A stretch of DNA of 64,000 bases from DASRJW01 sp964567755. Its GTDB lineage: Bacteria; Krumholzibacteriota; Krumholzibacteriia; G020349025. Position 1 is the stretch's first letter. Every line of letters starts with the position of its first letter. Location: contig CAZMNW010000001.1 in the NCBI GenBank assembly GCA_964567755.1, positions 124,001 through 188,000 of the forward strand. The letters are read 5' to 3'. The notes below the pieces were generated by a model. The model was not told where the DNA came from. It saw nothing but the letters and a program-made list of their open reading frames with translations, and made no database searches. The translations under genes and the position numbers were made by a program. Shown here one piece after another: positions 1-7,795 of the stretch.

Positions 1-168
1 AAGAAGGGCAGCATCAGTGTCCGCCGCGGCGACAAGGACGTCACCCTCACCCCGAGCACGCATGTCGATGTCGAGGTCCGGGCAGTGCGCAAGAAGAAGA
101 AGGAAGGCATCACTTTCGAAATATTCTGGCGCGTTCCAGAGCGCGAACTGTCGATCTCCTCGCAATAA
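1..168 (+). CDS. amphi-Trp domain protein, C-terminal part only (cut by window start)
   Basis: An open frame runs from base 1 to a TAA at 166-168 and gives 55 residues; the start lies outside the window. The visible part has the alternating polar/hydrophobic strand pattern of amphi-Trp proteins (VTLTPSTHVDVEVRAV, then a basic KKKK turn, then ITFEIFWRV with the Trp near the end). The next gene has the same arrangement, so the two look like tandem paralogues. The function of the family is unknown. Its place at the head of a cassette with an ATP-grasp enzyme and an HprK-like kinase supports the call; the assignment is by pattern, not by alignment. Confidence 0.7.
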   Translation, partial: KKGSISVRRGDKDVTLTPSTHVDVEVRAVRKKKKEGITFEIFWRVPERELSISSQ

Positions 169-187
169 CGCTAACGGAGTCGAACCC

Positions 188-475
188 ATGGGCAAGGAAG
201 AAAAGGATTTCGACCACGAGTCGCTGCAGAGCAAGCGGTCCATCAGCGCCTACTTGGCGGCGCTGCAGGAGGGCTTCGAGAGCGGCAACTTGATCATCAG
301 CGATCCCGAGGGCCGGATCGAGCTGAAACCCAGCGGCCTCGTTCGCCTCGAAGTCCGAGTTTCGCAGCGTCGTGATCGCGTGCGGCTGGAACTGCAGCTC
401 GAGTGGAAGAACAACGGCCAGGAGCAGTCGCGCGCCTGGCCGCTGGTCGTGAAGGGGAATGGGGATGCGGACTGA
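188..475 (+). CDS. amphi-Trp domain-containing protein
   Basis: This 95-residue protein starts at ATG 188 behind an ACGGAG ribosome site; a longer reading from base 17 would overlap the previous gene in another frame and is rejected. The N-terminal half is a charged helix (residues about 15-35, with SISAYLAALQEGF). The C-terminal half has amphipathic strands (GRIELKPSGLVRLEVRV, then VRLELQLEWKNN) ending in the conserved Trp. No catalytic residues are visible, so it may be a carrier, scaffold or substrate. Its end overlaps the start of the next gene by 17 bases, which suggests co-translation with the downstream enzymes. The family is known from cassettes called GAK; its biochemical role is not established. 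Confidence 0.8.
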   Translation: MGKEEKDFDHESLQSKRSISAYLAALQEGFESGNLIISDPEGRIELKPSGLVRLEVRVSQRRDRVRLELQLEWKNNGQEQSRAWPLVVKGNGDAD

Positions 476-2138
476 GAAGGCGAGGTCCGAGATCGCTGCG
501 ATCCCTTCACTGGATGGCATCGACAAGAACCTGCGTTTTCTGATCCACGAGGTGCGCAAGCAGCTCGTCGCGACCGCCGAGTTTTTGCAAGCACCGACAC
601 CGAATCGCTTCGAGGGGTTGCTCGCCAAGGACGATTACATCGACAACCTCAAGGATGTGATCCTGAGGAAGTGCTTTTCGTTGGTTCCCCGCGCCAATGA
701 AGGCGATGAGATCGGCATCGCCTTCCTCAAGGCGGTGGACGTCGTCACGGTGAACCTGGAAAGAATCGCCGATTTTTGCGAGAACATCGTCGGTCAGACC
801 CAGTACATCGATCCAGCGCTGCTGGCGCGCCAGAACATGCGGCCATTCTTCGAGGCCATCCTCGACGGCATCGACCGCATCGGCGACGCCATCCTGCGCC
901 GGGACGCGCGCCAGGCGCTCGAAATCTGCCGCGCCGAGCACGTCACGGACCGTCTCTACGTCGTCGAGCTCCGCCGCCTGTTGCGCGAGCTGGAATCCGG
1001 AGCCGACCCCCAGGGCCTGGTCACCAGCATCTTCATCTATCGCTACTTGGAACGAATGGGCGACTCTCTGCTCAACATCGGCGAAGCAATTCTCTCCGCC
1101 GCCCTCGGCGAACGCATCAAGATCGATCAATGGCGCACGCTGGAAGAGTTGCTCGGCGCCTCCGGACTGCAGCAAACCGTGGAGGACCTCGAGCTGGAAC
1201 CGCTGGCGGAAACACGTTCGGGCTGCAAGGTCGGGCGCGTGCGCACACACGCGTTTCGTGACGAGAACCATTGGGTAGTGTTCAAGGAAGGCCGGCGCGA
1301 GAAGCTGCTGGCGGAAAAAAATGCCACCGCTCTGTGGGAAGAGATCATGCCCGGGCTGGCGCCTCGCATCCACGCCTTCCACGATCGCGGCCCAAGCGGA
1401 TCGATCCTGTTCGAGTACCTCTCCGGGCACACCTTCGAAGAGTACCTGCTGCGCGGAGACTTGGGCGGAATCCAGCGCGCGCTCGATGCCATTTGTCGCA
1501 CGTTGTCGCATGTCTGGGAGCGCACGCGCAGCGACACCCCGGTCAGCCCGCGTTTTGCCCAGCAACTTGCCGAGCGCCTCGGCGACGTGTACGCATTGCA
1601 TCCAGGCTTCCAAGCCGCAACCGCCGGCATCGGCCGCCTCGCTGTGCCTTCGTTCGATGCACTGGTGGAATCGGCCAAGACCCTCGAGGCGCAGCTCGTG
1701 TGCCCTTTTTCGGTGTTCACGCACGGGGATTTCAACGTCGACAACGTCATCTGCCATCCGAGCGACGGCAGCGTTCATTTCATCGATCTGCATCGCTCGC
1801 GCACCGGCGATTACCTGCAGGACGTCTCGGTGTTCCTGGTGTCGAATCACCGCTTGCAAGTGTTCGACGAGCCCATTCGCCAACGCATCCGCGACGTCAT
1901 CCTGTTGTTCCACGACTTCGCGCGCGACACCGGCCAGCGCCTGGGAGATCCGACGTTTTCCGCCCGGCTGGCCCTGGGGCTGGCGCGCTCGTTCGCCACC
2001 TCGACGCGCTTCGTTCTCGACCACGAGTTCGCCAAGGGCATGTTCCTGCGCGCGCGTTACCTCCTCGAGGCGGTGCTTGCCGTTCCCGCCGGAGAGTTCG
2101 GCAACTTCGAGATTCCCCGGGAGGTGCTCGTTGACTGA
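459..2138 (+). CDS. PhoU-like domain fused to an APH-like kinase domain
   Basis: This 559-residue protein has two parts. Residues about 15-215 are a helical PhoU-like domain with paired stretches such as LRFLIHEVRKQL and RYLERMGDSLLNIGEAIL. Residues about 245-555 resemble aminoglycoside/choline phosphotransferases: an N-lobe (VVFKEGRREKLLAEKNAT), then a catalytic loop HGDFNVDNV near residue 422 with Asp and Asn in the expected places, and a metal-binding segment FIDLHRSRTGDYLQD near 445. PhoU domains act in phosphate signalling; APH-like kinases phosphorylate small hydroxylated molecules or proteins. The fusion suggests a kinase with a regulatory or docking domain. ATG 465 is a possible second start. 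It overlaps both neighbours. The substrate is unknown. Confidence 0.82.
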   Translation: MGMRTEKARSEIAAIPSLDGIDKNLRFLIHEVRKQLVATAEFLQAPTPNRFEGLLAKDDYIDNLKDVILRKCFSLVPRANEGDEIGIAFLKAVDVVTVNLERIADFCENIVGQTQYIDPALLARQNMRPFFEAILDGIDRIGDAILRRDARQALEICRAEHVTDRLYVVELRRLLRELESGADPQGLVTSIFIYRYLERMGDSLLNIGEAILSAALGERIKIDQWRTLEELLGASGLQQTVEDLELEPLAETRSGCKVGRVRTHAFRDENHWVVFKEGRREKLLAEKNATALWEEIMPGLAPRIHAFHDRGPSGSILFEYLSGHTFEEYLLRGDLGGIQRALDAICRTLSHVWERTRSDTPVSPRFAQQLAERLGDVYALHPGFQAATAGIGRLAVPSFDALVESAKTLEAQLVCPFSVFTHGDFNVDNVICHPSDGSVHFIDLHRSRTGDYLQDVSVFLVSNHRLQVFDEPIRQRIRDVILLFHDFARDTGQRLGDPTFSARLALGLARSFATSTRFVLDHEFAKGMFLRARYLLEAVLAVPAGEFGNFEIPREVLVD

Positions 2139-3060
2139 GTCCCTGCGCATTGGCGTGGTCGGCGTTCCGGGGCAGTGGTCGTCGGAGACGCTGGCCGACG
2201 CGATGGCCGCGCGCACTGGTTTTCGGCTGCTGCTGGACCTCGGCCATGTCGTCTTCGATTGCGAACGCGGGTCCGTCTACGACGGCAATCTCGACTTGAG
2301 CACGCTCGATGGACTCGTGGTCAAGAAAATCGGCGCCACCTACAACCCGACGATGTTGGACCGGGTCGAGCTGCTGCGTCATGTCGCCGAATCGGGGGTC
2401 ACCGTACGGTCGCGGCCGAAGAGCCTCTTGCGCGTTCTCGACCGCCTGAGCGGCACCATTACGCTGCAACGCGCCGGAATCCCTATCCCGCCGACGGTGG
2501 TCACCGAAGACGTCGAACACGCCGCGGCCGCCGTCCTGCGCTTCGGCCGCGCCGTGCTCAAGCCACTTTACACATCGAAAGCGCGCGGGATGCGCCTGCT
2601 CGCAGCGGGACGCCGGGAAGATCTGGTGCAGCAGATGCGCGAATTCAAGCAGGTGATGGGCCCTGTGCTCTACGTGCAACAACTGGTCGAGCATCCCGGA
2701 CGCGACCTGGGGGTCGCCTTCCTGTGTGGGCAGTATCTCGGAACCTACGCGCGTGTTTCGGGAAGCGGGGCATGGAACACCACGATCCGTGCCGGGGGTC
2801 GCTACGCACCGTACTCGCCGCCGGCGGCAATCGTCGACCTAGCGCATCGAGCCCAAGCGCTTTTCGACCTGGATTTCACCACCGTCGACGTCGTCGAGAC
2901 GCCCGCCGGTCCGATGGTGTTCGAGGTCTCCGCTTTCGGCGGCTTCCGCGGCCTGCAGAATGGTTTGGGCTTGGACGTTGCCGGCCTGGTCGCCGGTGCA
3001 ATGGTGCAACGCGTGCGCGAAGGCCGCCAACTCCGCGTCGTAGGAGGCAATCATGCTTGA
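2131..3060 (+). CDS. RimK-like ATP-grasp enzyme, GAK system type
   Basis: The start is TTG 2131, seven bases after a GGGAGG site that lies inside the end of the previous gene; no in-frame ATG or GTG fits, and the product is then 309 residues. The sequence resembles RimK and glutathione-synthetase-type ligases: a nucleotide-binding Lys in AVLKPLYTSKARGM, a central lid, and the terminal metal-binding segment with MVFEVSAFGGFRGL. In RimK the last motif is usually E-x-N; here Asn is replaced by Ser. Enzymes of this fold join a carboxylate to an amine using ATP. Its overlaps with the genes on both sides and the companion amphi-Trp and HprK-like genes fit the ATP-grasp member of the GAK cassette. 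The substrate is unknown. Confidence 0.85.
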   Translation: MTESLRIGVVGVPGQWSSETLADAMAARTGFRLLLDLGHVVFDCERGSVYDGNLDLSTLDGLVVKKIGATYNPTMLDRVELLRHVAESGVTVRSRPKSLLRVLDRLSGTITLQRAGIPIPPTVVTEDVEHAAAAVLRFGRAVLKPLYTSKARGMRLLAAGRREDLVQQMREFKQVMGPVLYVQQLVEHPGRDLGVAFLCGQYLGTYARVSGSGAWNTTIRAGGRYAPYSPPAAIVDLAHRAQALFDLDFTTVDVVETPAGPMVFEVSAFGGFRGLQNGLGLDVAGLVAGAMVQRVREGRQLRVVGGNHA

Positions 3061-4195
3061 AACAAGAGCCCCCATCGCCGCACGCCGAGATCTCCTGGGT
3101 CTTGCCGCAGCGGTGCGCGTGCGCCACCCGGTGCGCGCGCGACGCGACTTCCGCTTCGGCGGTCTCTCGATCCTGGTCGAATCGAATTCCCCTGCCCTCG
3201 TCGAAACGCTGCAGCAGTACTTCCACTGCTTCCAGCGCGACTGGAAGCCGGCCGATGGCGAGGAACAAAGCGGCATCGTCGTCACCGCGCTCGAGTCGGA
3301 GCCGGCGTGGTTTCCGCTCGTCTACCGCGATTGGCCACGTGATCCGGGAAAAATTCATCTCAAGGAGCGCATCGCCGATCTCGCCGGCGGACGCGTCGTG
3401 CACAAGGTCCGCACCGGCATGCAGTTCCTCGTCGGTGGCTCGATGCGCCTCGCCGTCGGTCCGTGCTTGAGGAACGCCAACCAAGTCATCAACTTCGTCG
3501 TCACCCAGTACATCGAGCACCACCTGCACCGCGGCTGGCAGCTCTGCCATGCCGCCAGCGTCGACGCCGGCGGCCACGGTTTGATCTTGGCTGGCCTCGC
3601 GGGCGCCGGCAAGTCCACGCTGGCTCTGCATCTGGTGGGCAAGGGGCTCGCCTTCGTCAGCAACGACCGCGTGCTCGTGCAGGCGCAGAGCCCCAGCGTG
3701 ACCGCGGCCGGCGTTCCCAAATTGCCGCGCATCAATCCGGGGACGGCAATGCACCAGCCGCAGTTGCACGACGTGTTGCCCGCGGCACGCCGGCAAGAGC
3801 TTGCAGCCTTGGAGTCCGACGCGTTGTGGCGGTTGGAAGAGAAATACGACGTGGATGTGGATGCCGCCTTCGGCCCCGGGTTTCTGACGCAAAGTACCAG
3901 GCCAGCGGCACTCGTCGTTCTGACGTGGCGGCGCGATGACTCATCGCCGCCCAAGCTGTGCGAGGCGTCTCTCGCCGATCGCCCCGATCTTCTGGAGGCG
4001 ATCGCCAAGAGCCCGGGTCCATTTCACGTCGGTCGCGGGGGGAATTTGCAGGCCCCGGTTCGACCCCACCCCGGCGACTATCTTCGCCACCTCGCGCATG
4101 TCCCGCTCTTCGAGATCACGGGGGGTGTGGATTTCGCGCACGCCTCCGCCATGTGCATGGATCTGTTGCCACAGCGCGGCGCCTCGGTGGCATGA
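3053..4195 (+). CDS. HprK-related kinase B
   Basis: This 380-residue protein starts at ATG 3053, overlapping the ATP-grasp gene by 8 bases. The C-terminal half carries an HPr kinase-like core: HAASV at 166-170, a P-loop GLAGAGKST at 181-189, and SNDRVLV at 203-209 with an acidic residue where HprK positions its catalytic base. The N-terminal half is unlike the HprK N-domain and has no recognised fold. HprK phosphorylates Ser46 of HPr; no HPr gene is visible here, so the target is probably another protein, and the neighbouring amphi-Trp proteins are obvious candidates (inference). It overlaps the CofD-like gene by four bases (ATGA). Confidence 0.85.
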   Translation: MLETRAPIAARRDLLGLAAAVRVRHPVRARRDFRFGGLSILVESNSPALVETLQQYFHCFQRDWKPADGEEQSGIVVTALESEPAWFPLVYRDWPRDPGKIHLKERIADLAGGRVVHKVRTGMQFLVGGSMRLAVGPCLRNANQVINFVVTQYIEHHLHRGWQLCHAASVDAGGHGLILAGLAGAGKSTLALHLVGKGLAFVSNDRVLVQAQSPSVTAAGVPKLPRINPGTAMHQPQLHDVLPAARRQELAALESDALWRLEEKYDVDVDAAFGPGFLTQSTRPAALVVLTWRRDDSSPPKLCEASLADRPDLLEAIAKSPGPFHVGRGGNLQAPVRPHPGDYLRHLAHVPLFEITGGVDFAHASAMCMDLLPQRGASVA

Positions 4196-5379
4196 CGACT
4201 GTCCGAGTCACACGCACCGCGCACCTGCCCGATGACATCCGCTGCGCCCGCTGCCGCCGTAGCCCGGACCTCGGCCCGGCTCTGCTCTTCTTCAGCGGCG
4301 GCACTGCGCTCAGGGATTTGGCGCGGACTCTCAAACACTACACGCACAATTCGGTACACGTGATCACCCCCTTCGATTCTGGCGGCAGCTCCGCCTTCTT
4401 GCGCGCCGCCTTCGGCATGCCGTCGGTGGGGGATCTGCGCAACCGGCTGCTGGCGCTCGCCGACAATTCGCTGCACGGCAACCCGGCGGTGCAAGAGCTG
4501 CTCGCGCACCGCTTGACCACATGCGAAGGCCCGGCCCAGCGAGACCTCGACAACATGATCTCGGGGCGGCACGCGCTGGTGGAACCGCTGCCATCGCCCA
4601 TGCGCCGCATCGTCCGCACCCACCTGCGAGTGTTCGACGAGCGCATGCCCCCTGGGTTCGATTTGCGTGGCGCCAGCATCGGCAACTTGGTGCTGGCGGG
4701 GGGTTGGCTCCACCACGAGGGCGACCTTGATTCCGTTCTCTATTTGTTCTCGAAGCTCGTCGAGGCACGCGGCCTCGTGCTTCCGGTCGTCGAAGAATCG
4801 CTGCATTTGGTGGCGGTCCTCGATGACGGCCAGTGCCTTCTCGGCCAGCATCAGCTCACCGGCAAGGAGGTCGCGGTCATCGAATCCCCGGTGGCCGATC
4901 TCTACCTGACGCGCAACCTCGAATCACCCCAACGCGCCACTGTCGACGCCTCGACACGGGCGCTGGAGGCCATCGGCGGTGCCGACCTCGTCTGCTATCC
5001 GATGGGGAGTTTTTTCTCCAGCCTGATCGCAACCCTGCTGCCGCAAGGCGTGGGACGCGCGATCCGTCAGGCCGGCGTCCCCAAGGTGTACGTGCCGAAT
5101 ACGGGGCATGACCCAGAGCAGCTGGGTCTCTCGGTGGCGTCCTCTGTCGCGCGGCTGCTGGCAACGTTGCGCCTCGACGCAGGGCCCGAGGCTCCGGTCT
5201 CCGAGCTGCTCGATTTCGTCGTCGTGGATTCTCAGAGTGGCGACTACGCCTCAGTCCTGGATCTGGAGCTGCTCCGGCAGCTCGGAGTGTCGGTGGTGGA
5301 TGTGCCGCTCGTGAGTGCCGACAGTCGGCCCGGCCTCGATGCCGATCGCCTCGCCCGGGTCCTCCTCTCGCTGATATGA
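4192..5379 (+). CDS. CofD-related protein of the GAK system
   Basis: ATG 4192 overlaps the preceding stop as ATGA, giving 395 residues; a longer frame from 3958 overlaps the kinase gene and is not used. The protein carries the CofD/YvcK-type signatures FFSGGTALRDL (33-43) and ITPFDSGGSSAFLRAAFGMPSVGDLRN (nucleotide-binding loop beginning near 58), and a later GADLVCYPMGSFFSSL segment. CofD transfers a phospholactyl-type group to the deazaflavin Fo in F420 synthesis. Two Cys (CARC) lie near residues 18-21. The neighbours are not F420 genes, so this is likely a transferase acting on another hydroxylated acceptor. It is the last enzyme of the overlapping cassette. Substrate unknown. Confidence 0.82.
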   Translation: MTTVRVTRTAHLPDDIRCARCRRSPDLGPALLFFSGGTALRDLARTLKHYTHNSVHVITPFDSGGSSAFLRAAFGMPSVGDLRNRLLALADNSLHGNPAVQELLAHRLTTCEGPAQRDLDNMISGRHALVEPLPSPMRRIVRTHLRVFDERMPPGFDLRGASIGNLVLAGGWLHHEGDLDSVLYLFSKLVEARGLVLPVVEESLHLVAVLDDGQCLLGQHQLTGKEVAVIESPVADLYLTRNLESPQRATVDASTRALEAIGGADLVCYPMGSFFSSLIATLLPQGVGRAIRQAGVPKVYVPNTGHDPEQLGLSVASSVARLLATLRLDAGPEAPVSELLDFVVVDSQSGDYASVLDLELLRQLGVSVVDVPLVSADSRPGLDADRLARVLLSLI

Positions 5380-5552
5380 CGCCTGGTTTCACCAACTCTT
5401 GAGCATGGAAACACCAGATCTTTGCACGACCTCCCTAGAGTTTGGGTACTTGGCGATCCAGTCGGGGGCCGAAGCGTCCCAGGTAGACCTCGACGCCGAT
5501 CGCAGGTGCTGGAACCAGGTTCCCCGTGCCGCGCACGGTTCGGAGGTTCGCC

Positions 5553-5753
5553 ATGATCGCCGTCCGTTTGACCGCCCCCCGATCGTCCATCGAGGAACAC
5601 GAGAGCCCGGCCTGCTGGTGCAATCTCGAAGCCAGCTACACGCTCGAGCTGGTGAACGCGCGTGTGGGGACCGGCCGCTTCGCTCGCTGCCGTGAGCACG
5701 CCCGGCTGGATCTCGACACCGGCGATTTCAAGGTCGTGGAGGCGTGGATTTGA
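5553..5753 (+). CDS. small hypothetical protein coupled to a response regulator
   Basis: A 66-residue frame runs from ATG 5553 to TGA 5751-5753. I do not recognise it. It has a CWC pair near residue 19-21, one further Cys, and a strand-like stretch ASYTLELVNARVG. The argument for it being real is positional: its end carries the GGAGG site of the response regulator, and its TGA overlaps the TTG start as TTGA, a pattern seen several times in this window. A start at 5526 would add nine residues. The 173 bases before it hold no gene I can support. Confidence 0.45.
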   Translation: MIAVRLTAPRSSIEEHESPACWCNLEASYTLELVNARVGTGRFARCREHARLDLDTGDFKVVEAWI

Positions 5754-6481
5754 CCCGAGCCGAGAGCGTCGCCATGCCCACGTTCGAGGCACCGAGACGT
5801 AGGACGATGGTCCTCATCATCGATGACGAGGCGGATATCGTCGAGTTCATCGAGTACAACCTGCGCCGCGAGCAATTCGACACCCGCAGGGCCAGCGATG
5901 GCCCCGCGGCGCTGCGGCAGGCACGCGAGGAACAACCCGACCTCGTGCTCCTCGACCTCATGCTGCCGGGAATCGATGGGCTGGAGGTCTGCCGCCAGCT
6001 GCGACAGTCGCCGGAAACAGCGCACATCCCCATCATCATGCTGACAGCGAAGGGCGAGGAAGCCGACGTTGTCTCGGGCCTGGAGGTCGGCGCCGACGAC
6101 TACGTTCCCAAACCGTTCAGCATGCGACTCTTGCTCGCGCGCATGCGGGCAGTCTTGCGGCGTCACGGCCGCAGCGACAAGGAAGGCCCCAGCGTGACGC
6201 ACGTTGGCGATCTGCACATCGATGACGAGCGCCATCAGGTGACACTGCGCGGCCACGAGCTGCAGTTCACCCTCACCGAGTACAAATTGCTGCGTTTTCT
6301 GGCGCGCAATGCGGGCCGCGCCTACACACGCTCCCAGATCCTCGGCAACATACAAGACGAGCACGTACTCGTCGTCGATCGCGCCATCGACGTGCATGTC
6401 GCCGCGCTCCGCCGCAAGCTCGGCGAAGCCGCGAACATCATCGAGACGGTGCGCGGCGTCGGCTATCGCTTCAAGGTCTGA
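5750..6481 (+). CDS. OmpR/PhoB-family response regulator
   Basis: The best start is TTG 5750, seven bases after GGAGG at 5738-5742, giving 243 residues; GTG 5744 sits too close to that site and ATG 5774 lacks one. The receiver domain has the acidic pair D25/D26, the phospho-acceptor D69 in LVLLDLMLPG, T99 and K121 in KPFS. The C-terminal half is a winged helix ending in ETVRGVGYRFKV, typical of PhoB/OmpR DNA-binding domains. No histidine kinase lies within the window. Since the cassette upstream includes a PhoU-like domain, a link to phosphate-type signalling is possible but only inferred. Confidence 0.93.
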   Translation: MTRAESVAMPTFEAPRRRTMVLIIDDEADIVEFIEYNLRREQFDTRRASDGPAALRQAREEQPDLVLLDLMLPGIDGLEVCRQLRQSPETAHIPIIMLTAKGEEADVVSGLEVGADDYVPKPFSMRLLLARMRAVLRRHGRSDKEGPSVTHVGDLHIDDERHQVTLRGHELQFTLTEYKLLRFLARNAGRAYTRSQILGNIQDEHVLVVDRAIDVHVAALRRKLGEAANIIETVRGVGYRFKV

Positions 6482-6570
6482 CCCGTCGACCGGCGCCAGT
6501 CGGTCGCTGCCGATTCCGACCCGGCGTCGGCATCGAACCGTCTCCCGGGCGCCCCGGCATGTCCCGGCCC

Positions 6571-6579
6571 TGGTATACT
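6571..6579 (+). promoter_or_regulatory. extended -10 promoter for the cyclophilin gene
   Basis: TGG-TATACT matches an extended -10 element (TGn before TATAAT). No good -35 is visible. Transcription would begin near 6586, about 50 bases before ATG 6636. Confidence 0.45.
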
Positions 6580-6635
6580 CCCGCCGCTCGAGAGGGTCGT
6601 TGCCACATTCCATTTCAGAAGGAGCCCACGACAGC

Positions 6636-7367
6636 ATGAATCGATGTGCGAAGTTCCGCGACGTTCTAGTGGCGTTCGCGTGGGGATACGCCGCGCTCGC
6701 ATTGGTCCCGGCATGCAGCGCCACACCGGACCACGATACGTCCCAGGTTGCGCAGAGCGTCGAAAAGCCCGTCGCGGCCCAACCCGCCGCGGAAAAGCCC
6801 CAGGAGAAGAACCTCTTGCTCGATCCCAAGAATCCAAGCGTGAACGAGAAAGCACCGGACTATTTCAAGGTGAAGTTCACCACGACCAAGGGCGATTTCA
6901 CAGTCGAAGTCGACCGCGAGTGGGCCCCGAAAGGGGTCGATCGCTTCTACAACCTGGTCAACGCCGGGTTCTACGATGGCTGCCGCTTCTTCCGTGTCAT
7001 TCCGAATTTCATGGCCCAGTTCGGCCTCAACGGCGACCCGAAGGTGTCGGCAGCTTGGCAGAACGCCAAGATCCAGGACGATCCGGTGAAGCAGGGCAAC
7101 AAGCGCGGCTTCCTGAGTTACGCCATGGCAGGGCCGAACACGCGCACGACGCAGCTGTTCATCAATTACACGGACAACTCACGTCTCGACAGCGGGGGCT
7201 TCGCGTCCTTCGCCAAGGTGGTTCAGGGCATGGAGGTCGTCGATCAGATCTACTCCGGCCACGGCGAGAACCCGGATCAGGGCGCGATCCAAGCCCAAGG
7301 CAATGCCTACTTGGACAAGAGCTTCCCGAAGCTGGACGGGATCAAGACCGCGCGCGTGGTGAAGTAA
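6636..7367 (+). CDS. cyclophilin-type peptidyl-prolyl isomerase lipoprotein
   Basis: This 243-residue protein starts at ATG 6636 after an AGGAG site. It has a lipoprotein signal peptide ending in LVPAC, so the lipidated Cys is near residue 27, followed by a Pro/Ala/Lys-rich linker to about residue 75. The rest is a cyclophilin fold: FTTTKGDFTVEVDREWAPK, then FYDGCRFFRVIPNFMAQFG, then NKRGFLSYAMAGPNTRTTQLFINYTDN. It should catalyse cis-trans isomerisation of Pro bonds in the envelope. The canonical QxGD segment is changed (QFGLNGDP). It stands alone, bounded by its own promoter and the hairpin at 7389. Confidence 0.93.
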   Translation: MNRCAKFRDVLVAFAWGYAALALVPACSATPDHDTSQVAQSVEKPVAAQPAAEKPQEKNLLLDPKNPSVNEKAPDYFKVKFTTTKGDFTVEVDREWAPKGVDRFYNLVNAGFYDGCRFFRVIPNFMAQFGLNGDPKVSAAWQNAKIQDDPVKQGNKRGFLSYAMAGPNTRTTQLFINYTDNSRLDSGGFASFAKVVQGMEVVDQIYSGHGENPDQGAIQAQGNAYLDKSFPKLDGIKTARVVK

Positions 7368-7388
7368 CCCTCTGCGCAGCGCTTCGAA

Positions 7389-7419
7389 GAGGCGACCCGC
7401 ATTTGCGGGTCGCCTCTTT
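7389..7419 (+). terminator. rho-independent terminator after the cyclophilin gene
   Basis: A perfect 12-bp stem, GAGGCGACCCGC / GCGGGTCGCCTC, with a four-base loop, followed by a short T run. It lies 22 bases past the stop codon. Confidence 0.8.
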
Positions 7420-7472
7420 GCTGTTCGGATCCACGGCCCGAATCGCTCCCACCGATCGAGGGGCATGAAGTT

Positions 7473-7700
7473 TTGGAACTGCCTGCCGGCCGGTTCCCCG
7501 CCTGGCGCATCCGGATCGTGTGGGAGATCGCTGGTCCTCAACTGAGCATCCTCGTCTGGTACGGTGCGAGCGGTTTCCTGCAGATGATCATCCATGACGA
7601 GGAAACCGCGGGTGACGAAATGCCTCCAGGCGGCACGGTGATCTATGACGAAACCCAAGTACTGCAGGCAGCCCATCTCGTCCGCACTCACGGACGTTGA
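7473..7700 (+). CDS. small hypothetical protein
   Basis: A 75-residue frame starts at TTG 7473, eight bases after an AGGGG site, and ends at TGA 7700. It is not recognised. It has a strand-rich core (RIRIVWEIAG, LSILVWYGASG), then an acidic middle and a helical tail. It sits between two strong hairpins, with nothing else in the interval, which favours a real gene. No signal peptide or cysteine cluster is present. ATG 7465, in another frame, gives only 22 codons. Confidence 0.45.
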   Translation: MELPAGRFPAWRIRIVWEIAGPQLSILVWYGASGFLQMIIHDEETAGDEMPPGGTVIYDETQVLQAAHLVRTHGR

Positions 7701-7716
7701 CTCAGCGGACAGACAA

Positions 7717-7745
7717 GAGGGGTCGTCGCGGTGCGACGACCCCTC
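7717..7745 (-). terminator. hairpin terminator between convergent genes
   Basis: A perfect 13-bp stem GAGGGGTCGTCGC / GCGACGACCCCTC closes a three-base loop. On the minus strand TTGTCTG follows, so it probably ends the M16 peptidase transcript; it may also stop the small plus-strand gene. Confidence 0.65.
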
Positions 7746-7795
7746 TCCACAGCACGAACTCGATTGGACGTCGTGTTCGCTCCGCGCTGCAAACT

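Noticed and set aside
17..475. Long amphi-Trp reading from base 17
   Set aside because: Overlaps the first amphi-Trp gene in another frame; ATG 188 has a ribosome site and begins the conserved region.
507..2216. 569-codon minus-strand open frame opposite the PhoU/APH gene
   Set aside because: Composition artefact of GC-rich DNA; the plus-strand frame has clear kinase motifs and the antisense protein has none.
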